64,000 bases of DNA from Eubacterium sp. MSJ-21 (GTDB lineage: Bacteria > Bacillota > Clostridia > Lachnospirales > Lachnospiraceae), in the NCBI RefSeq assembly GCF_018918185.1, contig NZ_JAHLPZ010000006.1, forward strand, positions 62,001 to 126,000, given 5' to 3'. The position numbers and the translations under genes were made by a program. Below the pieces are notes generated by a model. The model saw only the letters and a program-made list of their open reading frames with translations, was not told the DNA's origin and ran no database searches. Numbering within the stretch: position 1 is the first letter of the stretch; every line of letters starts with the position of its first letter. This document shows, piece by piece, positions 1 through 12,235 of this stretch.

Positions 1-272
1 TATGCCTTTATGGATACGCTGTCACCGTGATCTACATATTCAAAGTCTGATGCAGGTGTTTCTGCGTGGTTTCTCACATCATCCACCGTAATCTCTGCGC
101 TGTCTGTTACGGATACTCCATCATCGTTGTTAGTCTCTTCCCCCTCTGCAGTATCAACAGCGGTGCTCACCGCTGTGTTCTCTGTATCGATGCTTGTATC
201 ATTTTTATCTCCGCACGCAGCAAAGCTCATCATCACCGCCATTGATGCTATTATCGCCATTATCTTCTTCAT
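1..272 (-). CDS. Putative lipoprotein, 3' part outside the window
   Basis: A start codon at 272 follows a GAGGAGGG ribosome site and opens a frame that stays open to base 1. The product begins MKKIMAIIASM and reaches a lipobox (SFAAC), so it is predicted to be exported, lipid-modified at Cys20 and held on the outer face of the membrane. The next 70 residues are rich in Thr, Asp, Glu and Val and look like a flexible linker; the functional domain lies beyond the window. An in-frame ATG at 305 with its own GAGGAG site is an alternative start. It lies 139 bases downstream of the histidine kinase on the same strand, so it may be co-transcribed or regulated by it. The function is unknown. Confidence 0.75.
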   Translation of the reverse strand, partial: MKKIMAIIASMAVMMSFAACGDKNDTSIDTENTAVSTAVDTAEGEETNNDDGVSVTDSAEITVDDVRNHAETPASDFEYVDHGDSVSIKA

Positions 273-411
273 AATATTCCCTCCTCGTATACCAATCTTT
301 TTCATATGCTATACTCCTCGCCATGTAATATTTGTGCAAATATCTACACCGGCTCCCATCTGCCTGTGTTCACACAACAGAAGTATATCACAATTATATT
401 CAGTTTTTTCT

Positions 412-1743
412 CTATTGCGACAAACGGTCATTATTTGCGACAAACGGCAGTATTACTTTCACGACAAATATGCCGTCACCTGATTTCATCTGACATTCGC
501 CATGATATTTTTCTACAACCCGCTTAATATTCACTGTGCCGATTCCATGCTCCGTATCACTGTCGGTCTTGGTTGATATCAACTGGTCTCCATCGCACCT
601 GATTTCACCCGACATAGGATTTTCCACAAGAAGCATCAGTGAGCCCGGATTTTCAGACGCACGAACCTTTATATACCGGTCTTTCCGGCATACTGCATTT
701 GCCTCTATTGCATTGTCAATGAGATTCGCTATGAGCACGCTGCAGTCAGAGTTGTCCATCTGTGACAACCTGCCAAATGCGCCGCTCACGTCCATCTGTA
801 TATTATTTTCATCCATGACCGACCTTTTGGCATTTAGCAATATGTCCACAATCTCGTTTCCGGTGGCTATCCAGCCGGTATCTATTCCTCCGCTCTCCGT
901 CATCTCCTGAAAATACTTCTTTGCCTTGTCATATTCTCCGCGATCCATGAGCCCCTGGATAGTCAGCATATGATTTTTCAGATCATGTCTGAGTCGCACC
1001 GCATCCGACTGCTTTTCTTTATAATCCTTAAAATACTGATACTCGGCATCAAAGCTCTGCCTGTAATTTTCCGAAACCGACTTATAATGTCTGGTCAGCT
1101 TCCTATGGATTATCCATGCATACACAGCAGCATTTACCCCGATTGCGAACAGCACCCAGGCGATTGAATATTTGATACCATCCACGTTGTGATAGATTCT
1201 GTCCAGCCCTGCGCAGAACACGGGAGAAAACAGGCTTATCGCAAGAAGAAGTATCTCCTCCCCTGCCGTCAGCCTTACGTCAATATGCTTTGTCATAACC
1301 TTTCTGTTCGCAAGACATAACACCACCAGTATAACTATGTCCATTGCGAATTCGAACACAGACTGGCTCTCCTCGCCAAGCCTGATGTTGTACCCGTCAA
1401 GACCAAGCATGGTGCCTGTCATCTGGGTCAGAAAACCATACATAACATAGAGCAGGCACGACAATATGCCCTCAAATCCTGCACGCACACGGTGCTTATC
1501 AACCCGGACAGCACCATACACGATCAGAAACCCAAAAAGCAGGAGCATCTGTAACATGTCCTGCTCTTTACATACCAATGTAACCACTGCGTCATATGCG
1601 CATATTCCTCCAAATAAAACCGGATAATACCGCAGTCTTTTCAGCGGCTTTACACCAAAGAAAAGCTGCATTATAAGCACCATGGAAAATATCTCCAATC
1701 CATTTATCAGCACTATACATATCTGAATTCCAAAATCACCCAT
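412..1743 (-). CDS. GHKL-family sensor histidine kinase (AgrC/natural-peptide type)
   Basis: This 443-residue membrane kinase has about six hydrophobic segments in residues 1-215, forming the sensor. A linker helix leads to an H-box (RHDLKNH, about residue 253) that would be autophosphorylated, and then a GHKL ATPase domain with an N-box (NLIDNAIEA) and a G-box (GIGTVNIKR). This layout is typical of AgrC-like kinases that sense peptides or envelope state. The start codon overlaps the end of the upstream LytTR regulator by 8 bases (ATGGGTGA), which indicates translational coupling and a cognate pair. No AgrB or AgrD peptide gene is visible nearby, so the ligand is unknown. Confidence 0.9.
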   Translation of the reverse strand: MGDFGIQICIVLINGLEIFSMVLIMQLFFGVKPLKRLRYYPVLFGGICAYDAVVTLVCKEQDMLQMLLLFGFLIVYGAVRVDKHRVRAGFEGILSCLLYVMYGFLTQMTGTMLGLDGYNIRLGEESQSVFEFAMDIVILVVLCLANRKVMTKHIDVRLTAGEEILLLAISLFSPVFCAGLDRIYHNVDGIKYSIAWVLFAIGVNAAVYAWIIHRKLTRHYKSVSENYRQSFDAEYQYFKDYKEKQSDAVRLRHDLKNHMLTIQGLMDRGEYDKAKKYFQEMTESGGIDTGWIATGNEIVDILLNAKRSVMDENNIQMDVSGAFGRLSQMDNSDCSVLIANLIDNAIEANAVCRKDRYIKVRASENPGSLMLLVENPMSGEIRCDGDQLISTKTDSDTEHGIGTVNIKRVVEKYHGECQMKSGDGIFVVKVILPFVANNDRLSQ

Positions 1744-2455
1744 TCAGCTCTTTCTCCATTTTCTCCATTATTTTATCTCTGTACATATTCTCCCGCCGTC
1801 TGCTGACCGGCAGCGCATTTCCATCTCCGAGAATCAGCTTTCCTCTGCAAAGCTCCCTGTGATATCTCATATTCACAAGATATTTTCTATGTATTCTGAA
1901 AAAGCCATATTCTTCAAGCTCTCTCTCCAGTTCTCCCAGACTTTCTCTCGCTGTGATATGTCTATCCACAGTATATATGATCGCATATTTATCCTCTGCC
2001 GATATATACACAATATCATCCAGACATATCGACCCTTCAGCACCTGGGAGCTTCAGCATTACACTCTTGTTTGCATTGAATTCCCTCCGTATCTCGCCCA
2101 TAACCTTTTCTACTGAGTCATGTGTCAATGGCTTTAACAGATAGCGGAACGCTCTCGCCTCATATCCCCTGATTGCATACTCCGGATGTGCTGTTATAAA
2201 TACAACAACGCTGTCAGGCATCAGCTCATGAAGATTTCGTCCCAACTGCACGCCATCAAGTCCATCCATCTCTATGTCCAGAAATGCCACCAGCCTTGCA
2301 CCATCGCCATCCAGCTTTCCCGACCTGAGTGCCTCGTCCATCGCTATCCCCGACCTGTACACTGCCACCATATCATCCGGCAGATGCATCACGTCGCGGC
2401 AGATGCATCTCATCTGTTCAAGCTGCTCTGGCTCGTCATCGCATATCGCTATCAT
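1736..2455 (-). CDS. LytTR-family response regulator
   Basis: A receiver domain comes first (MIAICDDEPE), with the phosphorylatable Asp in FLDIEMDGLDG at about residue 60. A C-terminal LytTR DNA-binding domain follows (FRIHRKYLVNMRY region, about residues 140-239). Such regulators bind direct repeats upstream of peptide, surface or virulence genes. I place the start at 2455 because the receiver fold begins there; a longer frame opens at 2488 with 11 extra residues that do not belong to the fold. The frame overlaps the kinase gene that follows it. The pair is likely self-contained; target promoters cannot be seen. Confidence 0.9.
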   Translation of the reverse strand: MIAICDDEPEQLEQMRCICRDVMHLPDDMVAVYRSGIAMDEALRSGKLDGDGARLVAFLDIEMDGLDGVQLGRNLHELMPDSVVVFITAHPEYAIRGYEARAFRYLLKPLTHDSVEKVMGEIRREFNANKSVMLKLPGAEGSICLDDIVYISAEDKYAIIYTVDRHITARESLGELERELEEYGFFRIHRKYLVNMRYHRELCRGKLILGDGNALPVSRRRENMYRDKIMEKMEKELNG

Positions 2456-2579
2456 ATACCTTTCATTTTTATTTTCTCTGACTACCATATTTTTTCTACT
2501 GCACTGTCTGCAAATTTCTTCTGAATAACCTTCATTCTGTTCTCAGCGCTTTTGACGCTGCAGCCCTCAAGTACTATAC

Positions 2580-2616
2580 AAATCAGCACCATCAGCCAAG
2601 CTGGTGGTGCCGATTT
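2580..2616 (-). terminator. Terminator of the ATP synthase operon
   Basis: A 17-base inverted repeat (2580-2596 with 2600-2616, loop CAA) lies 15 bases after the atpC stop. Read on the minus strand, one pair is G-T and one is mismatched, and the stem runs into a T-rich tail. It separates the atp operon from the two-component system. Confidence 0.75.
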
Positions 2617-2630
2617 GACAATAATGTATT

Positions 2631-3032
2631 TCACACTTTCTTCGTCATCTCCAAACGAAGCAATGCACGCTTCAGTGCAAGTTCCGCCCGGTCAATATCC
2701 TGTGAGTTGTCATGGATACGGCGCTCCGCACGAATCTTTGCTTCCTCAGCACGACGGATATCAATTTCATCCGGCCATTCGACTGACTCTGCCAGAATTG
2801 TGACAGAATCGCCAAGAATCTCCGCGAAACCGGAATGTAATGCCGCTTCCTTGTCACCACCATCTTCCCGGATTTTCAGAACCCCCGGTGCAACAACCAC
2901 AGTCATAGGTATATGTTTTGGGTACAGTCCGATGATGCCCTCAATCGTATTAAACTCAAGGAAAGAAACCTCTCCTTCATAAAATACCCGTTCCGGCGCA
3001 ATCACACGAACCATCATTTTATTTTCTGCCAT
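2631..3032 (-). CDS. atpC: ATP synthase F1 epsilon subunit
   Basis: This is the epsilon subunit of the central stalk, which couples rotation of the c-ring to catalysis and can inhibit ATP hydrolysis. The 133-residue product has the usual two parts: an N-terminal beta-sandwich (residues 1-85, with EGIIGLYPKH and VLKI) and a C-terminal helical hairpin rich in Arg and Ala (residues 90-133). I start at 3032 (MAENKMM) because an AGGTGG ribosome site lies 6 bases before it; a GTG at 3041 overlaps that site and is unlikely. It is the last gene of the operon and is followed by a terminator. Confidence 0.96.
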   Translation of the reverse strand: MAENKMMVRVIAPERVFYEGEVSFLEFNTIEGIIGLYPKHIPMTVVVAPGVLKIREDGGDKEAALHSGFAEILGDSVTILAESVEWPDEIDIRRAEEAKIRAERRIHDNSQDIDRAELALKRALLRLEMTKKV

Positions 3033-3052
3033 GTATACCACCTAATTTATTT

Positions 3053-5325
<2,273 letters not shown>

Positions 5326-5352
5326 GAAAGATCAACCTCCTCGCTCTATTTA

Positions 5353-7399
<2,047 letters not shown>

Positions 7400-7415
<16 letters not shown>

Positions 7416-7957
7416 GTATCATCACCCATCTCTTTCAGCGTCTCATCAATCAGAGAAGCCTGTGTGTTCTCATCAAGAGAGGATGCAACGAACTTTCCTG
7501 CCATCACGGTTGCCACGCCGATGATCTCCTGTTTCACCTCATCCTTCACACGTTCTTTTTCAAGCTCGGCTTCACTGTTTGCTCTGTCGATAATGCGTCC
7601 TGCCTCTTCCTTCGCCTCGGCAATGATGTTCTCCTCGTTCTTTACCGCACGTTTTCTTGCGGAAGAAAGAATCTCACCCGCTTCGCTGTTCGCATTTTTG
7701 ATCTTCTCATCATACTCTGCACGAAGCTTCTCTGCCTCCGCGCGGTCTGTCGCCGCATGGGAAAGGTCATCCTTGATCTTGTTCTGTCTGTCCTCGAGCA
7801 CCTTGCGCACCGGGTTGATCAGCACATAAGTCAGAAAGATGAAGAGCAGAAATACCGCAAGTCCCTGTATCAGAATATCGAACAGAAGCTGCGCATCCAG
7901 ACCGAAGATACGGCCCGTCTCCTCTGACAGAAGCGCGATATTTGCAATTCCTGTCAT
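7400..7957 (-). CDS. atpF: ATP synthase F0 b subunit
   Basis: The b subunit forms the peripheral stalk that stops F1 turning with the rotor. It has one membrane helix (LLFDILIQGLAVFLLFIFL, residues 24-45) and a long charged amphipathic helix (residues 55-150) rich in Glu, Lys, Arg and Ala. The 17 residues before the membrane helix are typical of clostridial forms. A GGAGGAG site precedes the start. It overlaps atpH by 16 bases. Confidence 0.96.
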
Positions 7958-7981
7958 ATTTTACTCCTCCTAATTTTGTTC

Positions 7982-8266
<285 letters not shown>

Positions 8267-8276
8267 TTAAATCTTA

Positions 8277-9020
8277 TTACCCTTCTACATTTCGCTTATT
8301 TGCAACAAATGTCATCGTCAGCATACAGAATACATACGCCTGGATCACACCTGAGAACAAATCGAAGTACACATGCAGTGCCGATGGAATACCAATCTTT
8401 ACAAATATCGGCAGCATGCCATAGTAAAGTGCCATCATAACGGTTCCTGCCAGAATATTACCGAACAAACGCAGCGACAGTGATACCGGTGTGGCAAACT
8501 CACTGATCACGTTGATCGGGAAGAACAGGAATATCGGATCGAACAGACTCTTGAATGCACCCCATTTCTGATAACGAATGGATGCGTACTGTATCATGAC
8601 AAATGATACAAGTGCGATACAGAGCGTCGTTCCGTAATCCGCGGTCGGCGGCCGAAGCATAAACAAGCCGGATATGTTCGAAAAAAGTACAAATATGAAC
8701 AAGGTTCCGATGTAATTGATATAATGCTTACCAGCTTCTTTTCCCATCGTGCTGTTGACGAACTTGATCAGTGATTCAATGGCAAGCTCGACTCCAGTGG
8801 CGAATTTACTTGGGTTATCCCGCGTCTTCAGCACACTTCTTCTGGCACAGATTGCTAAGATCGCAATCACTAGCAGTACAATAAAGGTGCAGACATGGGT
8901 GGTGGTAATATATACCGTCGTGCCAAAGAAATGAATCGGATACAGTTCGTGGATATAGAAATCTACATCTTCAGAGCTGTTACTGATTACTTGTATTCCA
9001 GTGGCAAACCCACTCCTCAT
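8277..9020 (-). CDS. atpB: ATP synthase F0 a subunit
   Basis: The a subunit provides the two ion half-channels beside the c-ring. The 247-residue product has about six hydrophobic segments, the conserved stator arginine in the LSLRLFGNILAG motif (about residue 185) and a C-terminal helix GVIQAYVFCMLTMTFVA with the family Gln. It is preceded by a strong AAGGAGG ribosome site. Between this gene and the upstream atpI-like gene lies a 288-base structured element (9054-9341), unusual in an otherwise compact operon. Confidence 0.97.
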   Translation of the reverse strand: MRSGFATGIQVISNSSEDVDFYIHELYPIHFFGTTVYITTTHVCTFIVLLVIAILAICARRSVLKTRDNPSKFATGVELAIESLIKFVNSTMGKEAGKHYINYIGTLFIFVLFSNISGLFMLRPPTADYGTTLCIALVSFVMIQYASIRYQKWGAFKSLFDPIFLFFPINVISEFATPVSLSLRLFGNILAGTVMMALYYGMLPIFVKIGIPSALHVYFDLFSGVIQAYVFCMLTMTFVANKRNVEG

Positions 9021-9053
9021 ACGCTTTTCCTCCTTTTTTATTTTATGTTAGTC

Positions 9054-9341
9054 GATTGCAAAACCAGTTAATATCCACCATGTATTTCAATATGATTTAT
9101 TCTATATACAATGTATTGAAGCCAAGAAGTTCTAAATGTTCTGATTCAATTGTTCTATCCATACGCCACCGACGCCAATTCGCCATCCATGGCTCAGTGG
9201 CGTCTTGTTTGAACATCGTGTTCAAACATGGCTATTTATCTGCAGAACATCAAGAACTTCTAAGCTTCAAACATATCGTATATTCAGAATAATACCATAT
9301 TGAAATACACGGTTCATGTTATCCTACTATGTTTTGCAACC
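9054..9341 (-). ncRNA. Structured leader element, family A, copy 1 (before atpB)
   Basis: The 340-base gap between atpI and atpB is filled by one large imperfect inverted repeat. Outer arms pair 9056-9064 with 9331-9339, 9078-9120 with about 9264-9312, 9125-9133 with 9253-9261, and 9138-9143 with 9243-9248. The core holds a closing helix (9165-9168 with 9229-9232), an invariant hairpin (9206-9215 with 9219-9228, 3-base loop) and a second helix (9171-9177 with 9198-9204) that carries an internal loop and a short apical stem. A second copy before hisA (58505-58816) has the same plan with compensating changes. Non-Watson-Crick arm pairs mostly become G-U when read on the minus strand, so I read it as RNA transcribed with atpB. 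I do not recognise the class. Confidence 0.7.
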
Positions 9342-9360
9342 TCCTAATTACTACCTTGTG

Positions 9361-9888
9361 TTACTCCTCTGTCGAGAAGTGTGACTGATCTGATTCGTCA
9401 TCATCTTCCTGACTGGGTTGTTCCGGCTCGACCAGTTCTTCCGGTCCTTCCAATCCGAGGTGGATCAGGATGCGGCGGATTTTAGGTTGCAGGTAGGCGC
9501 AGATCTTCGGTTCGATCATTCCAAGTGCCACGCCTGCAAATGCTGTGATTCCGAAATATATAGAACCTACCAGCAAAGCAAGTGTCACAACCATACGCAG
9601 CAGGCTGTTTATGATCACTTTTTTCTTTGCCCCTGCCTCTCCCATATCCAGTGCCTGATCGAGCACATCATAGATATGATAGATGCGCAGCGCACCACCG
9701 AGATTGCCCGCGAATAAAGCGATTGCGAACATGTAATACGGACGCGCAAAAAATGCGCCAGCCGCCAAAAATATTATCATGCATGCCGCCATGCCGATAT
9801 ACAGTTCCTTCAATATTCTGTGAACCTCTGTCATGTCGTAACTGTCCTGTCTTTCGATACACCACACCGACAAAAACTTGCCGTGCAT
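9361..9888 (-). CDS. atpI: ATP synthase subunit I-like membrane protein
   Basis: This small membrane protein has four hydrophobic segments between residues 30 and 130 (starting IGMAACMIIFLAAGAFF) and an acidic C-terminal tail (EEPEQPSQEDDDE type, residues 150-175). Position and topology match the ATP synthase subunit I family, which helps assemble the c-ring or supplies ions during assembly. The start is uncertain: 9888 follows the previous stop by 7 bases with only a weak AGG site, and 9834 (MTEVHRIL) begins closer to the family's usual N-terminus. The gene lies between the atpZ-like gene and the structured element before atpB. Confidence 0.75.
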   Translation of the reverse strand: MHGKFLSVWCIERQDSYDMTEVHRILKELYIGMAACMIIFLAAGAFFARPYYMFAIALFAGNLGGALRIYHIYDVLDQALDMGEAGAKKKVIINSLLRMVVTLALLVGSIYFGITAFAGVALGMIEPKICAYLQPKIRRILIHLGLEGPEELVEPEQPSQEDDDESDQSHFSTEE

Positions 9889-9895
9889 CCGTTAT

Positions 9896-10129
9896 TTACC
9901 TGTGTTTTTTATCTGAATCATTCAGGAATTTCCGTATAAGAATATACACGGAGCGAAAACCCGCCAGCACACCGATCACGATAAACCATACCATAAAATC
10001 CTTCCCAAATATACGCTTTATCAGATATGCGATGCCCATGCTTATAAAGATCGTAACCACCATCGTAAACCCAATCTGCGTGATGAGATACAGCATCTTT
10101 AAGACCTGGCTTCTTTCTTTGTTATTCAT
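9896..10129 (-). CDS. AtpZ/AtpI-type small membrane protein
   Basis: This 77-residue protein has two hydrophobic helices (IGFTMVVTIFISMGIAYLI and FMVWFIVIGVLAGFRSVYIL) with a short charged turn. That hairpin plan is typical of the AtpZ/F0F1 assembly family (Pfam AtpZ-type) that leads clostridial atp operons. I place the start at 10129 (MNNKERSQ), 7 bases after a GGAAGGG site; an upstream ATG-like start at 10162 lies inside the promoter region. It is the first gene of the operon. Confidence 0.75.
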   Translation of the reverse strand: MNNKERSQVLKMLYLITQIGFTMVVTIFISMGIAYLIKRIFGKDFMVWFIVIGVLAGFRSVYILIRKFLNDSDKKHR

Positions 10130-10167
10130 TAAAACCCTTCCAATACAATCAGATATACACAAAGCTT

Positions 10168-10196
10168 ATTATATAAGATTTTTCCTTATTTTTCAA
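10168..10196 (-). promoter_or_regulatory. Promoter of the ATP synthase operon
   Basis: On the minus strand TTGAAA (10191-10196) and TATAAT (10168-10173) are separated by 17 bases, giving a predicted start near 10161, about 32 bases before the first gene. Confidence 0.8.
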
Positions 10197-10250
10197 TCAT
10201 TTATACACCGAATTAAACAGTATTTCAGAATTGTATTTTTCGCGAAAAGG

Positions 10251-10279
10251 TTGTCATTCCCTAACGATTGATGTAAAAT
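10251..10279 (+). promoter_or_regulatory. Promoter of sua5, predicting a leaderless message
   Basis: TTGTCA (10251-10256) and TAAAAT (10274-10279) are spaced by 17 bases. The predicted transcription start is at or within a base or two of the ATG at 10286, and there is no Shine-Dalgarno sequence in the bases between. Confidence 0.65.
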
Positions 10280-10285
10280 AGCGGC

Positions 10286-11425
10286 ATGGAAACGAAACTA
10301 TTAAATGGAACTAACAAAGAAGCAATTGCAGAGGCATCGAAAATCCTGCAGAACGGCGGCTTGGTCGCATTTCCAACAGAGACGGTCTACGGATTAGGTG
10401 CTGACGCATTAAATGCAGATGCAGCCGCGAAGATCTACGCTGCCAAGGGACGTCCAAGCGACAATCCGCTGATTGTCCACATCGCAGATACCGATGCGGT
10501 AGAGAAACTGGCAGATCTTGAGACGATGAACCGGACGCACCCGGACATGGTGAAGAAAGCGCACATGCTGATGGAAGCTTTCTGGCCGGGACCGCTGACG
10601 ATCATCTTTCCGAAGCTTGCCATCGTCCCAGACGGAACGACCGGCGGACTGCCGACCGTTGCGATCCGGATGCCATCCCACCCGATCGCACAGGAGCTGA
10701 TTCGCACAAGCGGGGTCTCCATCGCAGCCCCATCTGCAAACACTTCCGGCAGACCATCACCGACGACCGCGCAGCATGTATGGGAGGACATGGACGGCCG
10801 CATCGAGATGATATTAGATGGTGGTGCAGTCGGAATCGGAATTGAATCGACGATCGTCGATATGACAGGCACGATCCCAACGATTCTTCGACCGGGCTTT
10901 ATCACGAAGGCGATGCTCTCCGAGATTGTCGGCGACGTGACGATTGATCCAGCCATTATCGAGCCGGATCCGAATCTTCGTCCGAAAGCACCCGGCATGA
11001 AATATACGCACTACGCGCCACACGGAACGCTCAGTATCGTGGAGGCCGCTGCAGACGAATCGGCAAACCGGGCAAGTCTGCATTCCGGTGTCAAGGTCTC
11101 TTATAATGCGACCGAAGCAGAAACATTGCGCGTTGCGGAGAAGATCAAGGCACTTGTAAACGAAAAGGAAGCACAGGGCTACAAGGTTGCGATTCTCACA
11201 ACCAAGGAGCATGCATCCTTATATAAGAACTATTCGCATGTACTGATCGTCGGCGAAGGAAGCAAAGGACAGACGATCTCTGCACGGCTTTATGCCGCCC
11301 TGCGTGAATGTGACAGTGAGCAGATGGAATATATGTACAGCGAAGCATTTGACCAGAACGAACTCGGTGGTGCCATCATGAACCGGCTGCTGAAGGCGGC
11401 AGGACACAGAGTCATCACCGTGTAG
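10286..11425 (+). CDS. L-threonylcarbamoyladenylate synthase, Sua5 type
   Basis: The enzyme makes threonylcarbamoyl-AMP from threonine, bicarbonate and ATP, the first step toward the universal t6A37 modification of tRNAs that read ANN codons. The 379 residues have the YrdC/TsaC domain (residues 10-200, with FPTETVYGLGADA, KGRPSDNPLIVH and SANTSGRPSPT) and the extra C-terminal Sua5 domain (residues 240-379) joined by the linker APGMKYTHYAP, which gates the active site. The ATG at 10286 sits directly at the predicted transcription start with no ribosome site, so translation is probably leaderless. Sua5 carries the start of a plus-strand run that continues to rpiB. Confidence 0.95.
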   Translation: METKLLNGTNKEAIAEASKILQNGGLVAFPTETVYGLGADALNADAAAKIYAAKGRPSDNPLIVHIADTDAVEKLADLETMNRTHPDMVKKAHMLMEAFWPGPLTIIFPKLAIVPDGTTGGLPTVAIRMPSHPIAQELIRTSGVSIAAPSANTSGRPSPTTAQHVWEDMDGRIEMILDGGAVGIGIESTIVDMTGTIPTILRPGFITKAMLSEIVGDVTIDPAIIEPDPNLRPKAPGMKYTHYAPHGTLSIVEAAADESANRASLHSGVKVSYNATEAETLRVAEKIKALVNEKEAQGYKVAILTTKEHASLYKNYSHVLIVGEGSKGQTISARLYAALRECDSEQMEYMYSEAFDQNELGGAIMNRLLKAAGHRVITV

Positions 11426-11430
11426 ATATC

Positions 11431-11627
11431 ATACATGCAAACCACCTTAATATATATGATGTACATAATTACAATTCTAAAGCAGACCATCGAAGCACGC
11501 CGGCACTTAATGAGCGACTGATTTTGTCGCGAATTTAGTACCGCTGCGTGATGAGCTGAGCGGAAGCGCGTCTGCGTAGAATTCGTAATTATGTACATTC
11601 TTATATTTATATATGGTTTGCATGTAT
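11431..11627 (+). ncRNA. Structured leader element, family B, copy 1 (before rpiB)
   Basis: The 230-base gap between sua5 and rpiB is one long hairpin-like structure. Arms pair 11431-11444 with 11614-11627, 11459-11472 with 11585-11598, and 11473-11479 with 11577-11583. The core (11482-11575) is closed by GCAGAC/GTCTGC and holds CACGC/GCGTG (11496-11500 with 11546-11550), an ACTTAA/TTTAGT helix with a U-U mismatch, a tandem G-A step, and an inner stem GCGAC/GTCGC (11514-11518 with 11526-11530). A conserved GAGCGG(A/G)AGCGC run precedes the closing helix. The copy at 58981-59136 keeps the plan with changed helices. It ends 14 bases before the rpiB ribosome site. Confidence 0.7.
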
Positions 11628-11655
11628 TTCATAAAATTACAGGAGGATTTAAGAT

Positions 11656-12084
11656 ATGACAATCGCAATTGGAAGTGACCACGGCGGATATGAACTCAAA
11701 CTGGAGGTTATCAAGCATTTGAAGGATCGCGGATTTGAAGTGACGGATTACGGCTGTGACAGCACAGCATCCTGTGACTACCCAATCTATGGAAAGGCTG
11801 TTGCAGAGGCAATCGCCGCTGGCAAGCAGGATCTGGGTATTCTCATCTGCGGTACCGGTATCGGTATGAGCATGGTTGCAAATAAGGTCGAAGGTGTCCG
11901 CGCCGCACTCTGCAGTGACTGCTTCTCTGCACAGGCAACCCGCGAGCACAACAACGCCAATGTTCTCTGCATGGGCGCACGTACAATCGGACCTGGTCTT
12001 GCACTTATGATCGTGGACAAATTCGTGGATACACCATTCTCAAACGACGAGAGACATGTGAGAAGAATCAAGATGTTCTCATAA
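11656..12084 (+). CDS. rpiB: Ribose-5-phosphate isomerase B
   Basis: The enzyme interconverts ribose 5-phosphate and ribulose 5-phosphate in the pentose phosphate pathway. The 142-residue product opens with the family signature IAIGSDHGGYELK, has the catalytic Cys in ICGTGIGMSM (about residue 67) and the conserved REHNNANVL and FSNDERHVRRI motifs. An AGGAGG site is 9 bases before the ATG. It could in principle act on allose 6-phosphate, but the length and residues suit a standard RpiB. The family B element lies just upstream. Confidence 0.95.
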   Translation: MTIAIGSDHGGYELKLEVIKHLKDRGFEVTDYGCDSTASCDYPIYGKAVAEAIAAGKQDLGILICGTGIGMSMVANKVEGVRAALCSDCFSAQATREHNNANVLCMGARTIGPGLALMIVDKFVDTPFSNDERHVRRIKMFS

Positions 12085-12191
12085 AACTGCTCAAATCACA
12101 TTACACCGTTGTAATCCACAAACCTGTGATCATTGAATCGCAGACAATTCAGGAATAAGGCAGCACGAATATACAGACGATTGCACAGAAA

Positions 12192-12219
12192 AAGCGGGTA
12201 TGCATTGGCATACCCGCTT
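12192..12219. terminator. Bidirectional terminator between rpiB and the glycosyltransferase
   Basis: A perfect 12-base stem (12192-12203 with 12208-12219, loop ATTG) is flanked by an A run on the left and a T run on the right, so it can end the convergent transcripts of rpiB and the glycosyltransferase. Confidence 0.9.
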
Positions 12220-12235
12220 CTTTTTATCCTCCCAG

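Noticed and set aside
9206-9228. LexA-type operator in the family A palindrome (GAAC..GTTC)
   Set aside because: The spacing between the half sites is five bases rather than four, and the palindrome is embedded in a larger covarying structure; SOS control of atpB and hisA is not expected. A protein-binding site is not fully excluded.
10409-11212. Several overlapping minus-strand frames within sua5
   Set aside because: They are shadows in the high-GC codons of sua5; none has a start site or a recognisable domain.
11431-11627. Insertion sequence or MITE reading of the palindromic intergenic elements
   Set aside because: No target-site duplication was recognised, the terminal arms are not conserved in sequence between copies, and the changes preserve pairing; a structured RNA explains this better.
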